This document shows, in pieces, positions 8,053 through 16,895 of a stretch of 43,017 nucleotides of DNA. Source of the DNA: Fibrobacteria bacterium GUT307 (GTDB taxonomy: Bacteria; Fibrobacterota; Fibrobacteria; Fibrobacterales; Fibrobacteraceae); the NCBI GenBank assembly GCA_001462235.1, contig LIUI01000036.1, forward strand, positions 1 through 43,017, written 5' to 3'. The first letter of the stretch is position 1, and the number at the start of each line of letters is the position of its first letter. Under the pieces are notes generated by a model, which worked only from the letters and a program-made list of their open reading frames with translations, searched no databases and was not told where the DNA came from. A program made the position numbers and the translations under genes.

Positions 8053-8754
8053 ATGCAAGTGTTTCACGGCAGCGATGTGAGAATTGAAAAGATAGACTTA
8101 GCTAAAAGTGAATTCTTTAAAGATTTTGGCAGAGGTTTTTATGTTACAAATATCCGTAGGCACGCATATCTGCGAGCCGTGGACGTATCCAAAAAACATA
8201 ATTCCGGCAAGCCAATTGTTACGGAATTTAAATATGCAGAACAATATCCTGTTACAGTTGGAATGAATATCAAAAAATTTGAAAATGTTTCCAAAGAATG
8301 GGTGGAATTCATAATGCTCAATAGAAATAGGCACATTTCCCATCCGGCACATACTTTTGACATTGTAGAAGGACCTATCGCAAACGACAGGATGGTTGCT
8401 CAAATTCGAATGTATGAGCAAGGAAAAATTTCTATAGAAAAGTTGATTGAAAAACTTACATACAGAGAACCAACTCACCAAATTTGTTTTTGCACTCTTG
8501 CTTCTCTTTATGCCTTGGAACTTATTGATGAAAATGAATTTCGTTCTGCTGTAGATGATATAACCGAAGCTATCCTTGAAGCAATGGTGGTTGATTTTAA
8601 AATGACTGTGTCTGCTACTATAAAAATTTTATATTCTTCCAAATCTTACGAAATCCTTTCCGATGTCAATACTTTGCTCTGGCAAAAGCCTTGGCAGGAA
8701 ATTTACAATATGCTCAAAGAAGAACTCAGCCTTGCACATATGGCTTTTTCCTAA
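8053..8754 (+). CDS. DUF3990 protein, candidate toxin of a two-gene module
   Basis: This 233-residue protein resembles DUF3990 in its first two thirds: MQVFHGSDVRIEKIDL, DFGRGFYVTNIRRHAYLRA near residues 24-42, EWVEFIMLNRNRH near 83-95, and FDIVEGPIANDRMV near 103-116. The H-G-S, G-x-G-F-Y and N-R pattern recalls ADP-ribosyltransferase-like folds, so a nucleotide- or protein-modifying toxin is plausible, but this is a recollection of family shape, not proof. From about residue 170 a helical C-terminal domain (AILEAMVVDFKMTVSATIKILYSS, then TLLWQKPW) may act as a fused regulatory part. It is co-transcribed with and abuts the DUF3791 gene. Copy B of a hairpin repeat starts 10 nt after its stop. 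Confidence 0.7.
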   Translation: MQVFHGSDVRIEKIDLAKSEFFKDFGRGFYVTNIRRHAYLRAVDVSKKHNSGKPIVTEFKYAEQYPVTVGMNIKKFENVSKEWVEFIMLNRNRHISHPAHTFDIVEGPIANDRMVAQIRMYEQGKISIEKLIEKLTYREPTHQICFCTLASLYALELIDENEFRSAVDDITEAILEAMVVDFKMTVSATIKILYSSKSYEILSDVNTLLWQKPWQEIYNMLKEELSLAHMAFS

Positions 8755-8763
8755 TATTCCAAC

Positions 8764-8793
8764 CAACACGAGCTTTGGCAATAGGCTCGGCAA
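8764..8793. repeat. 30-bp hairpin repeat, copy B
   Basis: Second copy of the CAACACGAGC...GGCTCGGCAA unit, in the same orientation as copy A at 7669-7698, with the CGAGC/GCTCG stem kept and most differences in the loop. It lies 10 nt after the DUF3990 stop and ends 6 nt before the -10 of the DnaA-like gene. No poly-T follows, so it is not a typical terminator. Confidence 0.65.
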
Positions 8794-8799
8794 AAATTC

Positions 8800-8805
8800 T
8801 AAATT
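8800..8805 (+). promoter_or_regulatory. Putative -10 (TAAATT) for the DnaA-like gene
   Basis: ATTCTAAATTAC lies 12 nt before the ATG at 8818 with no Shine-Dalgarno. It fits the TAnnTT pattern, predicting a leader of only about five nucleotides. Confidence 0.45.
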
Positions 8806-8817
8806 ACACTCCTCATC

Positions 8818-9852
8818 ATGGAAATGCCATCACCATATAGGTTTGAAACTTTTGCAGAAGGCGAATCGTCAAAATTGGCTTTTGCTGCTTGCAAAGCCAT
8901 AGCCGAGGGCAACAAAGCCCCCGGCAATCCTCTGGTTTTGGTAAGCGGAACGGGGCTTGGAAAAACTCATTTACTGCATTCGGTATCAAATGCTCTGCAC
9001 TCAAACAATTCTGGCTTAAAAATTATCTGCATTACAGCCTCCGAATTTTACAGAGAATTTGCAAAAAATATCAAGCTGAAAAAAGAAAATGTCCCGGAAC
9101 CAATAGAAGAAATGTCTGCGAGATTTCGCAGTGCAGATGTGCTTATACTAGACGATTTACAAAACATAGAAGGCAAGCCGGCTTCGCAGCACGAGCTGCT
9201 TCAGATTTTCAACACCCTGCTCCTTGCCGGCAAACCGATAATAGCGGCTTCTCAAATTCCCATATCCGGCATGAAAGACTTGAATGAATCGCTGCGTTCC
9301 CTTTTAACAGGCGGTTTGGTAGTTCAAATCACTGCACCAACCCTCGTTGACAGGCTGGCTATTTTGCGAAAAATATTTGATATGATTCAACTTAAAATAG
9401 ACGAAAATATCTTACAATTCCTTGCAGAAAAAACCATAGGCACAGTGCATGACTTGAAAGGGGTTGCAAACAATATCAGCTTCAAGGTTAAGCAAATCAA
9501 CAAGAACGTAAGTTTGGAAATGGCGGTTGAAGTTTTGGAAGAGCATTTTTCAAATTCGCAAAGAATTCTATCTCTTGAAACAATAGTGAAAAACGTGGCG
9601 GCGAATTACGGAATTTCCCTTGACCTTTTGAAGCAAAAAGGTAGAGGAAGCAAAGAGGCTGTTTTGGCCCGCCAAGTTGCAATGTATTTTATAAGAAAAC
9701 AATTAGATAAAAGTTATGAGTATATAGGAAAATATTTTAACCGAGACCATTCCACCGCTCTTTACGCCTGCAAATTGATTGATAATAAAATGAAAAAAGA
9801 CATATCTTTTAGTTTGGAAATAAAAAGAATAAAGAACACTTTATATGAATAG
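8818..9852 (+). CDS. DnaA paralogue lacking domains I-II, with degenerate ATPase motifs
   Basis: A 344-residue DnaA-type AAA+ protein; full DnaA is usually 440-470. It starts directly at the AAA+ domain, with Walker A SGTGLGKTHL (43-52) and Walker B ILDDLQ (110-115), and ends with a DnaA domain IV (about 252-344) bearing the box-recognition motif RDHSTALYAC. Domains I and II, which self-associate and recruit helicase, are absent and do not fit in the 60 nt upstream. Compared with E. coli DnaA, the box VII arginines of DRLKSRF (R281 and finger R285) read ESLRSLL, and the sensor II arginine (VRELEG) is His (VHDLKG). It probably binds DnaA boxes without normal ATP-driven assembly, so it could be a regulator rather than the initiator. 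It overlaps the M16 gene by 8 nt. Confidence 0.85.
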   Translation: MEMPSPYRFETFAEGESSKLAFAACKAIAEGNKAPGNPLVLVSGTGLGKTHLLHSVSNALHSNNSGLKIICITASEFYREFAKNIKLKKENVPEPIEEMSARFRSADVLILDDLQNIEGKPASQHELLQIFNTLLLAGKPIIAASQIPISGMKDLNESLRSLLTGGLVVQITAPTLVDRLAILRKIFDMIQLKIDENILQFLAEKTIGTVHDLKGVANNISFKVKQINKNVSLEMAVEVLEEHFSNSQRILSLETIVKNVAANYGISLDLLKQKGRGSKEAVLARQVAMYFIRKQLDKSYEYIGKYFNRDHSTALYACKLIDNKMKKDISFSLEIKRIKNTLYE

Positions 9853-11119
9853 CAGTAAAATTGTAAGCGTTTTGCAAAACGGAGTTAGCATAGCAAGCGA
9901 CTTTATACCGCATGCATCTTCGGTATCTGTAGGTTTGTGGCTGCCTATAGGTTCTGCTTCTGAGAATTTAAAGAGTAGCGGGCTTAGCCATTTTTACGAG
10001 CATTTGGTTTTTAAAGGAACAAAAAATCGCTCCGCTTTTCAAATAGCAAAAGAGATAGAAGACTTGGGCGGGAATTTGAATGCATATACATCAAGGGATG
10101 CAACTTGTTTTTATATTCACATTGCTAAAGAGCATTTGCAAACCGCTATTTGTGTTTTGGCAGATTTAGCTATGGAGCCAAAATTAACCGCATTTGATTT
10201 TGATAAAGAAAAAAATGTGATTCTAGAAGAAATTAGCGCCGCAGAAGATAACCCCGAAGAACTTTCTGATGATTTTTTTCACAAAGTACATTTTAATGGC
10301 AGCCCCCTTGCCTTTCCTATAGCTGGTTCTTTGCAATCCGTTAAAAATTTAAAAATTGCAAAAATTCGAGAGCGGCAAAAATTTATTCTGGAAAAGTTGC
10401 CAATCTTAATGAGTATTGCCGGGGCAGTTAACCACAGTGAGTTGGTAGAAACTTGCGAAAGAATTTTTTCTAAAAAAACAGGAGCAGGTGGGCCTCCGAG
10501 CATCGCTTATTGCGCAAATTCCGGAACCGCAATTTTGCGAAAGCAAGTTCAGCAAGCAAATGTTTTGTGGGGAGCTTCTCGCGAGGGGTTGATAGCAAAA
10601 GAGGTAAGGGCATTGCAAATTTTTAATCATATTTTTGGCGGCGGATTTTCCAGCAGGTTATTTCAGATAATAAGGGAAAAACACGGGCTTGTGTATTCTA
10701 TAAATTCTTCTTTTGGAAATTTTATACAAAAAACCATAGATAAAAAGAATTTTGCCCTATTTCAAATTTCCTTTGCCACGGAGCCGCAAAATCTGGAACA
10801 AGTGGCAGATTTGATTCGCAAAGAGATGAAAAATTTTCTAAAAACAGGTTTTTCAAAAAACGAACTTGAAAGAGCAAAGCAAGGAATAATAGGTACCTAC
10901 AAACTCTCAAGAGATTCCATAAGCAACCGCCAAAACCGCTTAGCCCGCCAAGTGCTGAGATACGGGCACGCAATAGAAGCTACCAAAACCGAAGAACAGA
11001 TAAATAAAATGGAAGCGGATTTTATCGAAGCCTTTGTCCGCGAATTTGTAGAAGATTCCAAATGGACCCTTGCCGTGGTTGCACCTAAGGTGCAAACAAA
11101 ATTGGACTGTAGTTTTTAG
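9845..11119 (+). CDS. M16 family zinc metallopeptidase
   Basis: A 424-residue processing-peptidase-like enzyme (pitrilysin/insulinase superfamily). The inverted zinc motif HxxEH is seen as HFYEH at residues 49-53 inside SGLSHFYEHLVFKGT. The third ligand region is ILEEISAAEDNPEE near residues 125-138. The C-terminal half holds the inactive homologous domain, with FNHIFGGGFSSRLFQIIREKHGLVYS. Length and motifs match bacterial YmxG/PqqL-like single-chain proteases. No signal peptide is visible, so a cytoplasmic location is likely. The ATG overlaps the end of the DnaA-like gene by 8 nt, indicating one operon. The stop overlaps the convergent hybrid kinase gene by 4 nt. Confidence 0.92.
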   Translation: MNSSKIVSVLQNGVSIASDFIPHASSVSVGLWLPIGSASENLKSSGLSHFYEHLVFKGTKNRSAFQIAKEIEDLGGNLNAYTSRDATCFYIHIAKEHLQTAICVLADLAMEPKLTAFDFDKEKNVILEEISAAEDNPEELSDDFFHKVHFNGSPLAFPIAGSLQSVKNLKIAKIRERQKFILEKLPILMSIAGAVNHSELVETCERIFSKKTGAGGPPSIAYCANSGTAILRKQVQQANVLWGASREGLIAKEVRALQIFNHIFGGGFSSRLFQIIREKHGLVYSINSSFGNFIQKTIDKKNFALFQISFATEPQNLEQVADLIRKEMKNFLKTGFSKNELERAKQGIIGTYKLSRDSISNRQNRLARQVLRYGHAIEATKTEEQINKMEADFIEAFVREFVEDSKWTLAVVAPKVQTKLDCSF

Positions 11120-14100
11120 TCGTAGCCGTCAAATATACTTGCCAGTTCGCTGGCTTCTTCAAAATCACTATGCAAAAGGTGGCCTAATATCTTGTCAAGG
11201 ATATCCTCGGTTTGCTTTGTCCAAGACATGCTTTTTAAGCCCTCAATTGCGGCATTGGCTGTTTTTGCATCGTATTCTTCGCAGGCATCTTTGATTATTT
11301 TCAATTGCTTACGTAAATAATCGGTGTCTTCGTTCTCATTTGCCGGCTTTTTTTCCACCACCGCTTCGCATTCTCCTATAAGCGTTTTAAGCGAATTAAT
11401 CATTTTTTGTGTTTTTTGCGCAATAGGGTCTTTGTCGCGCCCCTTGCCTGCTTTTTCAAGCGTATATGCCAGCTCAGATAGCTCTGTTTCATCTATATTG
11501 GCAAGGGCACTCTTTATGGCGTGGGCTTTAAGGGCAAATAAATCAAAATCATCGTTAGAAAGATTTTTAATATTTTTAAGTGTATCCTCAAAAACAGGCA
11601 AAATATTTTTTGCATCCTTTACAAAAACAGAAAGCAAAGCTTCGTCTGCCTTTGGAGCTGTTGCTTGTATTAGTTCAGGTTTCATCATCGCATCCCTCCG
11701 TGCCTCCGCAAGAACTTCCGGTGCTTGCCTGTCTCTTATCAATCTGTTAAGCACGGAATTCAATTGCCTAATATCAATAGGCTTTGATACAAAATCGTCA
11801 AAGCCGTTTTCCAAAAATATTTTTGCCTGGCCTATTAAAACATTGGCCGTTAATGCTACAATCGGTTTTGTATAGCCAAGTTCGCGTATTATCTTTGCTG
11901 TTTCAATGCCATCCATTTCCGGCATCATTTGGTCCATAAATATAATATCGTAAACATTCCCTGATTTAATTTTACTTATAGCCTTAAAGCCACTGGAAAC
12001 AATATCTATAGATAAACCATAAGGTGCCATAAGCCCCTTTGCCACATACAAATTAGATTCCACATCATCAACTATTAGCACTTTGCCATAAGGCATATAT
12101 TCCCGCATGAATTGTGCCGCTCTTGTCTTTGTTGTATCCAGCATTCTCAGTTGCATCAGCTTTTCTGCCTTTTCCTTGCCAAGCAAGGCATCATCTGCTT
12201 TCTCTTGCGGCAAATGCACGGTAAATATTGTTCCCTTGCCGAGTTTGCTTTCCACGGAAATATCGCCGTCCATCATTTGCAGCAAATGGTGCGTAATGCT
12301 CATGCCCAGCCCAGTGCCTTCAACCGAACGGTTTGCTTCCAGATTAAAGCGTATATATTCGCTGGTGAACAGCTTTTTTGCCTGTTCCTCTGTCATGCCG
12401 TGGCCTGTATCGCTTACAACAAAAATAAGGATTACTTCGGATTCGGTTTTTCCATTTTCAAATGTAACAGAGAACCTAATTTTGCCTGCCTCTGTGTACT
12501 TAAAAGCGTTAGAAAGCAGATTATTTAAAATTTGCCTTATGCGGATTTCGTCGCCTATCAGTTGCGTTGGCACGTTTTCGTCAACATAAACTTCAAATTC
12601 TATTTTTTTGCTGTTCTTCATTATGTTCAACTGAACAACATCGTTAATCAAGCTGGCAAGCTCGTATTTAACAGCTGCTATCTCCATTTTGCCCGCTTCT
12701 ATTTTAGACAGATCAAGTATATTGTTTATAATGCCAAGCAATAGATTGCTTGAATTATAGATCATCACAAAAGCCTCTCTTGTGTGGGAGGCAATAGATT
12801 CGTTTTGCAGTTCAATTTCTGTTACGCCCAAAATAGCGTTCATAGGCGTGCGGATTTCGTGGCTCATTCTCGCTAAGAAAACCGATTTAGCTCTATTGGC
12901 ATTTTCTGCCACCGCCTTTGCGGTTTGCTCTATTTTGGTAATATCTTGTATAGCTTCTATATAACCTGTTACTTTGCCGTCTAAATCTCTGAGTATTTCT
13001 ACATTGGTTTGGTAAGATGCACCGTTATGCAAAAAATTTGTTTGCTTAAGCCCACGCCGGGCACAGGCCATGGCACAGTCATCGGTATTGCAAATACTAA
13101 AGCCCCAATTACTGCAATGCTGCCCTCTTAGCTCTTCTCGTTTTTTCCCTAAAAAGTTCTCGGATGCTCTATTGATAAATGTCCATTTGCCATCTGCATC
13201 GTGAACGGAAATAAAGAAGGGTATAACATCAAGCATGGATTCATACCAATGATTTGTTTCTTTTAATTCACGGGTTTTGTCGTAAATATCTTGAAGCATT
13301 GCTTTGTGTTCACGCAAATCACGCATGTATGCAACAACATATTCGTCTTTTATGTTTACACGGATTAAGGTAACTTCGCAGGGTATCTGCTCCTTATCGC
13401 TCAACCTTTGATGCAGCCATTCAAAATTACTATAGCCTTCATCAAAAGCCTTGCTAAACAATTCAAAAGCCTTATCCCTAGATAATTTCCCGTCTGGCTG
13501 GCGTTCAGGCGAAATATCAAAGAATTTTTTATCGTATTCTTTTACATTAGACACATTAAATAAATTTAGAGCTTCCTTATTGCAGTCTATAACCTTCATA
13601 TCCTTGTCAAAGAAAGTTATGCTGAAAGGAGCCGAGTTAATCATAATTGCCATGCGTTTATCCGTATTATCTTTAATTTTAATAATGCGGATTAAAATAA
13701 GGCTGAGTATCAAAGCCAATATTGTAGCTATTATGCCAAGTTTTTTCGCTATATTTACCACATTCTCATAATATTTAACTTGCGGTGCAACAGCCCCAAG
13801 ATACCAGCCGTTTTCCAAACGCTTGAAAAAAAGAACCGCTTTTTCTTCCTTGTAGTTTACAAAATTACGTTCGATGATATCCTTTTGTTGTTCTAACTCT
13901 TCCTTAAATGCCAAAATTGGAATATTGGTATGTTCTATCAACTTACCTACATATTCGGGATTAGGATGGGCTATTATTTTCAAATCTTTATTGTCTTTAT
14001 TGAGCAACATTCCAAAACCACCTTGGGCAATTTCCATTTTTAATACATATTTTTCAAGAAGCTCGCTGATTTTTATATCCATGCAAATAATGCCCATAGA

Positions 14101-14625
14101 CTTGCCTGAATTGTCAAAGATGTGGCGGGTAAAGGTAATGATAGCCGCGTTTAGTTTTTCGTCAAAAGTTGGGCCAACAGTTACAACTTTGCCTTTTGCC
14201 TTAATTGCAGCCTTATACCATTCTTTTTTGGATGGTTCATCTTTTTCCTGTTCTTTGACATTGGTATAGAAACGCCCGCCAAATACATCAAAAACTCCGT
14301 AAATATTTACGGTATTAGATAAAAATCGCTCATCTTTTAGAAGGTGCTGGCCAATATCCACCATGTATCTTTTTACCGTTTCAAAGTCTTCTCCGCTAAT
14401 AGTCATTACACGGATTGTTTCCGAGATATGATCCAGTGTTATTTCTGCCCTCATCAAATCCGATGCAACGCCGATTTCTGTATAGTATAAGGTTGTTTGT
14501 GCATCTTTCCTTAGATGTCCATATTCAATTTCACTCATAAAAGCATAGCTTAAAACAACCATCAAGGCAAAAGCTAGCAATACAAGCAACACCTGTGCAT
14601 AAATTTTGAGCATTCTTACTATCAT
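11116..14625 (-). CDS. Hybrid sensor histidine kinase (Cache-PAS-PAS-HisKA-HATPase-REC-Hpt)
   Basis: An 1169-residue membrane sensor. TM1 lies at about 8-30 and TM2 at about 296-316, enclosing an extracytoplasmic region that looks like a double Cache domain (GVFDVFGGRFYTN, KEWYKAA, GPTFDEK). Two PAS domains follow (about 325-445 and 460-565), the second with cysteines 504, 512, 517 and 521. The kinase core has the phospho-acceptor His 589 in MSHEIRTPMN, the N box NNLLSNAFKYT, and DTGHGM with GTGLGMSI. A receiver domain has Asp 898 in FMDQMMPEMDG, and an Hpt domain has His 1035 in LKAHAIKSALA. The ATG overlaps the HD-GYP stop (ATGA), so the two are one operon and probably one phosphorelay. The ligand is unknown. 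Confidence 0.92.
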   Translation of the reverse strand: MIVRMLKIYAQVLLVLLAFALMVVLSYAFMSEIEYGHLRKDAQTTLYYTEIGVASDLMRAEITLDHISETIRVMTISGEDFETVKRYMVDIGQHLLKDERFLSNTVNIYGVFDVFGGRFYTNVKEQEKDEPSKKEWYKAAIKAKGKVVTVGPTFDEKLNAAIITFTRHIFDNSGKSMGIICMDIKISELLEKYVLKMEIAQGGFGMLLNKDNKDLKIIAHPNPEYVGKLIEHTNIPILAFKEELEQQKDIIERNFVNYKEEKAVLFFKRLENGWYLGAVAPQVKYYENVVNIAKKLGIIATILALILSLILIRIIKIKDNTDKRMAIMINSAPFSITFFDKDMKVIDCNKEALNLFNVSNVKEYDKKFFDISPERQPDGKLSRDKAFELFSKAFDEGYSNFEWLHQRLSDKEQIPCEVTLIRVNIKDEYVVAYMRDLREHKAMLQDIYDKTRELKETNHWYESMLDVIPFFISVHDADGKWTFINRASENFLGKKREELRGQHCSNWGFSICNTDDCAMACARRGLKQTNFLHNGASYQTNVEILRDLDGKVTGYIEAIQDITKIEQTAKAVAENANRAKSVFLARMSHEIRTPMNAILGVTEIELQNESIASHTREAFVMIYNSSNLLLGIINNILDLSKIEAGKMEIAAVKYELASLINDVVQLNIMKNSKKIEFEVYVDENVPTQLIGDEIRIRQILNNLLSNAFKYTEAGKIRFSVTFENGKTESEVILIFVVSDTGHGMTEEQAKKLFTSEYIRFNLEANRSVEGTGLGMSITHHLLQMMDGDISVESKLGKGTIFTVHLPQEKADDALLGKEKAEKLMQLRMLDTTKTRAAQFMREYMPYGKVLIVDDVESNLYVAKGLMAPYGLSIDIVSSGFKAISKIKSGNVYDIIFMDQMMPEMDGIETAKIIRELGYTKPIVALTANVLIGQAKIFLENGFDDFVSKPIDIRQLNSVLNRLIRDRQAPEVLAEARRDAMMKPELIQATAPKADEALLSVFVKDAKNILPVFEDTLKNIKNLSNDDFDLFALKAHAIKSALANIDETELSELAYTLEKAGKGRDKDPIAQKTQKMINSLKTLIGECEAVVEKKPANENEDTDYLRKQLKIIKDACEEYDAKTANAAIEGLKSMSWTKQTEDILDKILGHLLHSDFEEASELASIFDGYD

Positions 14626-15653
14626 CCGCTTGAGCTCACGGTTTTGAATTTATCTCTTATATCATAAAAAACATCGGCTATTTTTGGGTCAAACTGCTTG
14701 CCTGCATTTTCCATGATTATTTTCATGGAGTCTTCGTGTGAAAAGGCTTTTTTATAAGGCCGTTCGGAAGTGAGTGCATCGTAAACATCTGCCACTGCCA
14801 TTATGCGCCCCTGCAATGGGATATCCTCACCCTTAAGCCCGTAGGGATAGCCTAAGCCGTTCCAATGTTCATGGTGATAACCTGCAAACATCTTTGCGTG
14901 GCTTAAAAAAACATCTTCTTCTGTTTGCTTAATGATTTTGTCTATTATACGTTCGCCTTCTTTTGCATGGGTTTTTACAATTTCAAACTCCTCAGGGTTT
15001 AGGGCACCGGGTTTATTCAATATCAAATCAGAAACGGTTATTTTCCCAACATCGTGCAAGCGAGACGAAGAAATAACCACTTCTAAATCCCATGAACGCA
15101 TTTCATCTAAATATAAGCCGCGAGCCATTGTCTCGGTAAGGAGAATTCTGACGTATGAAGTTGTGCGTTCTATATGCCCGCCTGTAACCTCGTCTCGGTT
15201 TTCTACCATATCTGCCAACACGGATATTATGCTGTTTTGCAGGCGTTCTATTCGTTTGGTGCGTTCTGTTATTAAATCTGCTATGTGCAGGTGGCTTGCT
15301 ATTCTGTTTTGCAACACAGGTTCTGAAAAGGGTTTGGTGATAAAATCCACAGCACCCATTTCAAAACCGCGGGCTTCTATGGCAGCATCTGTTTGCGCTG
15401 TTAAAAAGATAACGGGTATTCTTGCGGTTTGCTTGTTCCGCATCAGTTTTTCCAATGCCACAAAACCGTTAATTTCCGGCATTTCAATATCCAATAATAT
15501 CAAATCGGGTTTAATTTTCTCTAAAAGATTAAACATTTTTGCCGCCGATGGCATTGTGAGTACGCGGTACTTGTTCTCCAAAGCCTGTTTTGCCTTAGTC
15601 AAATTAGTATCCGCATCGTCCACTATAAAAATAGTTCCCGTATATACCTCCAT
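14622..15653 (-). CDS. Response regulator with HD-GYP c-di-GMP phosphodiesterase domain
   Basis: A 343-residue two-domain protein, RpfG-like. The receiver domain (about 6-125) has Asp 55 in LILLDIEMPEING and the conserved Lys in FITKPF. The output domain (about 140-335) has the HD pair His200-Asp201 in SRLHDVGKI and the GYP signature in HHEHWNGLGYPYG (260-272), with VADVYDALTSERPYK after it. It should hydrolyse cyclic di-GMP in the cytoplasm when phosphorylated. All visible metal-binding residues of the family are kept, so it is probably active. It is the first gene of the operon with the downstream hybrid kinase, whose Hpt domain is the obvious phosphodonor. Expression likely starts at the divergent promoter shared with trpB. 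Confidence 0.93.
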   Translation of the reverse strand: MEVYTGTIFIVDDADTNLTKAKQALENKYRVLTMPSAAKMFNLLEKIKPDLILLDIEMPEINGFVALEKLMRNKQTARIPVIFLTAQTDAAIEARGFEMGAVDFITKPFSEPVLQNRIASHLHIADLITERTKRIERLQNSIISVLADMVENRDEVTGGHIERTTSYVRILLTETMARGLYLDEMRSWDLEVVISSSRLHDVGKITVSDLILNKPGALNPEEFEIVKTHAKEGERIIDKIIKQTEEDVFLSHAKMFAGYHHEHWNGLGYPYGLKGEDIPLQGRIMAVADVYDALTSERPYKKAFSHEDSMKIIMENAGKQFDPKIADVFYDIRDKFKTVSSSG

Positions 15654-15663
15654 CTACAGGTAA

Positions 15664-15669
15664 AATATA
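15664..15669 (-). promoter_or_regulatory. Putative -10 (TATATT) for the HD-GYP/kinase operon
   Basis: On the minus strand TTTTCTATATTTTACC lies 10 nt before the ATG at 15653, with no clear Shine-Dalgarno. It is divergent from, and about 30 nt away from, the trpB -10 element. Confidence 0.55.
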
Positions 15670-15696
15670 GAAAATAAAACGAGCGTAGAATTTTTC

Positions 15697-15702
15697 TACC
15701 TT
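15697..15702 (+). promoter_or_regulatory. Putative -10 (TACCTT) for trpB-hppA
   Basis: TTTTTCTACCTTC lies 8 nt before the trpB ATG. The CCCCCATT that follows has no ribosome site, so the mRNA should be nearly leaderless. GTAGAATTTTTCTAC around it is an imperfect inverted repeat that could be an operator. Confidence 0.5.
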
Positions 15703-15710
15703 CCCCCATT

Positions 15711-16895
15711 ATGGCTAACGGCAGATTTGGCACCCACGGTGGGCAGTATATTCCAGAAACCCTGATGAACGAGATTCAAAATCTTGAAAAATCGTATTTG
15801 CATTACAAAGACGACAAGGATTTCAATTTGGAACTAACGGCTCTTTTGAACAATTACGCAGGGCGCCCCTCCTTGCTCTATTATGCGGAAAAAATGAGCC
15901 GTGATTTGGGCGGAGCAAAAATTTACCTTAAACGGGAAGACCTAAACCACACGGGTTCTCACAAAATAAACAATGTTTTGGGGCAGGTTTTGCTGGCAAA
16001 AAAAATGGGCAAAACAAGGGTGATTGCAGAAACGGGTGCCGGGCAGCACGGCGTAGCTTGTGCAACGGCAGCCGCTTTGCTTGGCATGGAATGTGAAATT
16101 TTCATGGGCAAAGAAGACACTGAGCGGCAAAAATTAAATGTTTATAGAATGGAATTGCTGGGTGCAAAAGTGAATGTTGTAACAAGCGGAACCCAAACCT
16201 TGAAGGATGCGGTAAGCGAAACAATGCGAGATTGGGTTTCCAGAGTAGCAGATACGCACTATGCGTTAGGCTCGGTTATGGGCCCCCATCCTTTCCCGAT
16301 TATTGTGAGGGATTTTCAAAGCGTGATTAGCAAGGAAGCCAGAGCGCAGATTTTGGAGATAGAGGGAAAATTGCCCGCCGCTGTAATTGCTTGTGTAGGA
16401 GGCGGTTCAAATGCAATGGGAACTTTTTACCATTTCTTGGAAGATAAATCCGTGAAGTTAATAGGTTGCGAAGCCGCAGGTCTTGGCGTTGACACAGAAA
16501 AACACGCCGCCACAATAGCAAAAGGAACGCTGGGAATTTTCCACGGAATGAAATCCTATTTTTGCCAAAATAGCGAGGGGCAAATTGCCCCCGTATATTC
16601 AATATCTGCAGGTTTGGATTACCCCGGCATAGGCCCAGAACACGCCTACCTGCACGACACAGGCAGGGCAGAATATGTCCCTGTCACAGACGAAGAAGCG
16701 GTTTTGGCTTTTGAATATTTATCCCGCACAGAAGGGATTATCCCCGCAATAGAAAGTGCTCATGCGGTTGCTCACGCAATAAAAATAGCACCTAGTTTGC
16801 CAAAAACAGAGAACATTATAATTTGCCTCTCCGGGCGCGGCGATAAAGATGTTGTGGCGATAGCGAGGTATAGAGGAGTGAATTTGCATGAGTAA
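15711..16895 (+). CDS. trpB: Tryptophan synthase beta chain
   Basis: A 394-residue PLP enzyme that condenses indole with L-serine to form tryptophan. It opens with [15 protein letters not shown], has the Schiff-base lysine K85 in HTGSHKINN, the [10 protein letters not shown] loop, the phosphate-binding GGGSNAMG near residue 228 and the C-terminal LSGRGDKDV. Length and motifs match the TrpB1 class that partners TrpA, and all catalytic residues appear intact. No trpA or other trp gene lies beside it. It is instead coupled to hppA, whose ATG lies 8 nt before the trpB stop. The start has no Shine-Dalgarno and follows a TACCTT promoter element closely. Confidence 0.97.
   Translation: MANGRFGTHGGQYIPETLMNEIQNLEKSYLHYKDDKDFNLELTALLNNYAGRPSLLYYAEKMSRDLGGAKIYLKREDLNHTGSHKINNVLGQVLLAKKMGKTRVIAETGAGQHGVACATAAALLGMECEIFMGKEDTERQKLNVYRMELLGAKVNVVTSGTQTLKDAVSETMRDWVSRVADTHYALGSVMGPHPFPIIVRDFQSVISKEARAQILEIEGKLPAAVIACVGGGSNAMGTFYHFLEDKSVKLIGCEAAGLGVDTEKHAATIAKGTLGIFHGMKSYFCQNSEGQIAPVYSISAGLDYPGIGPEHAYLHDTGRAEYVPVTDEEAVLAFEYLSRTEGIIPAIESAHAVAHAIKIAPSLPKTENIIICLSGRGDKDVVAIARYRGVNLHE

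Noticed and set aside
7669-8793. Integron attC sites around the DUF3791/DUF3990 cassette
   Set aside because: The repeats lack the GTTRRRY core sites and the long imperfect palindrome of attC, and no integrase is present.
9497-9682. Minus-strand 61-residue frame inside the DnaA-like gene
   Set aside because: It is antisense to the conserved domain IV coding region, without ribosome site or family resemblance.
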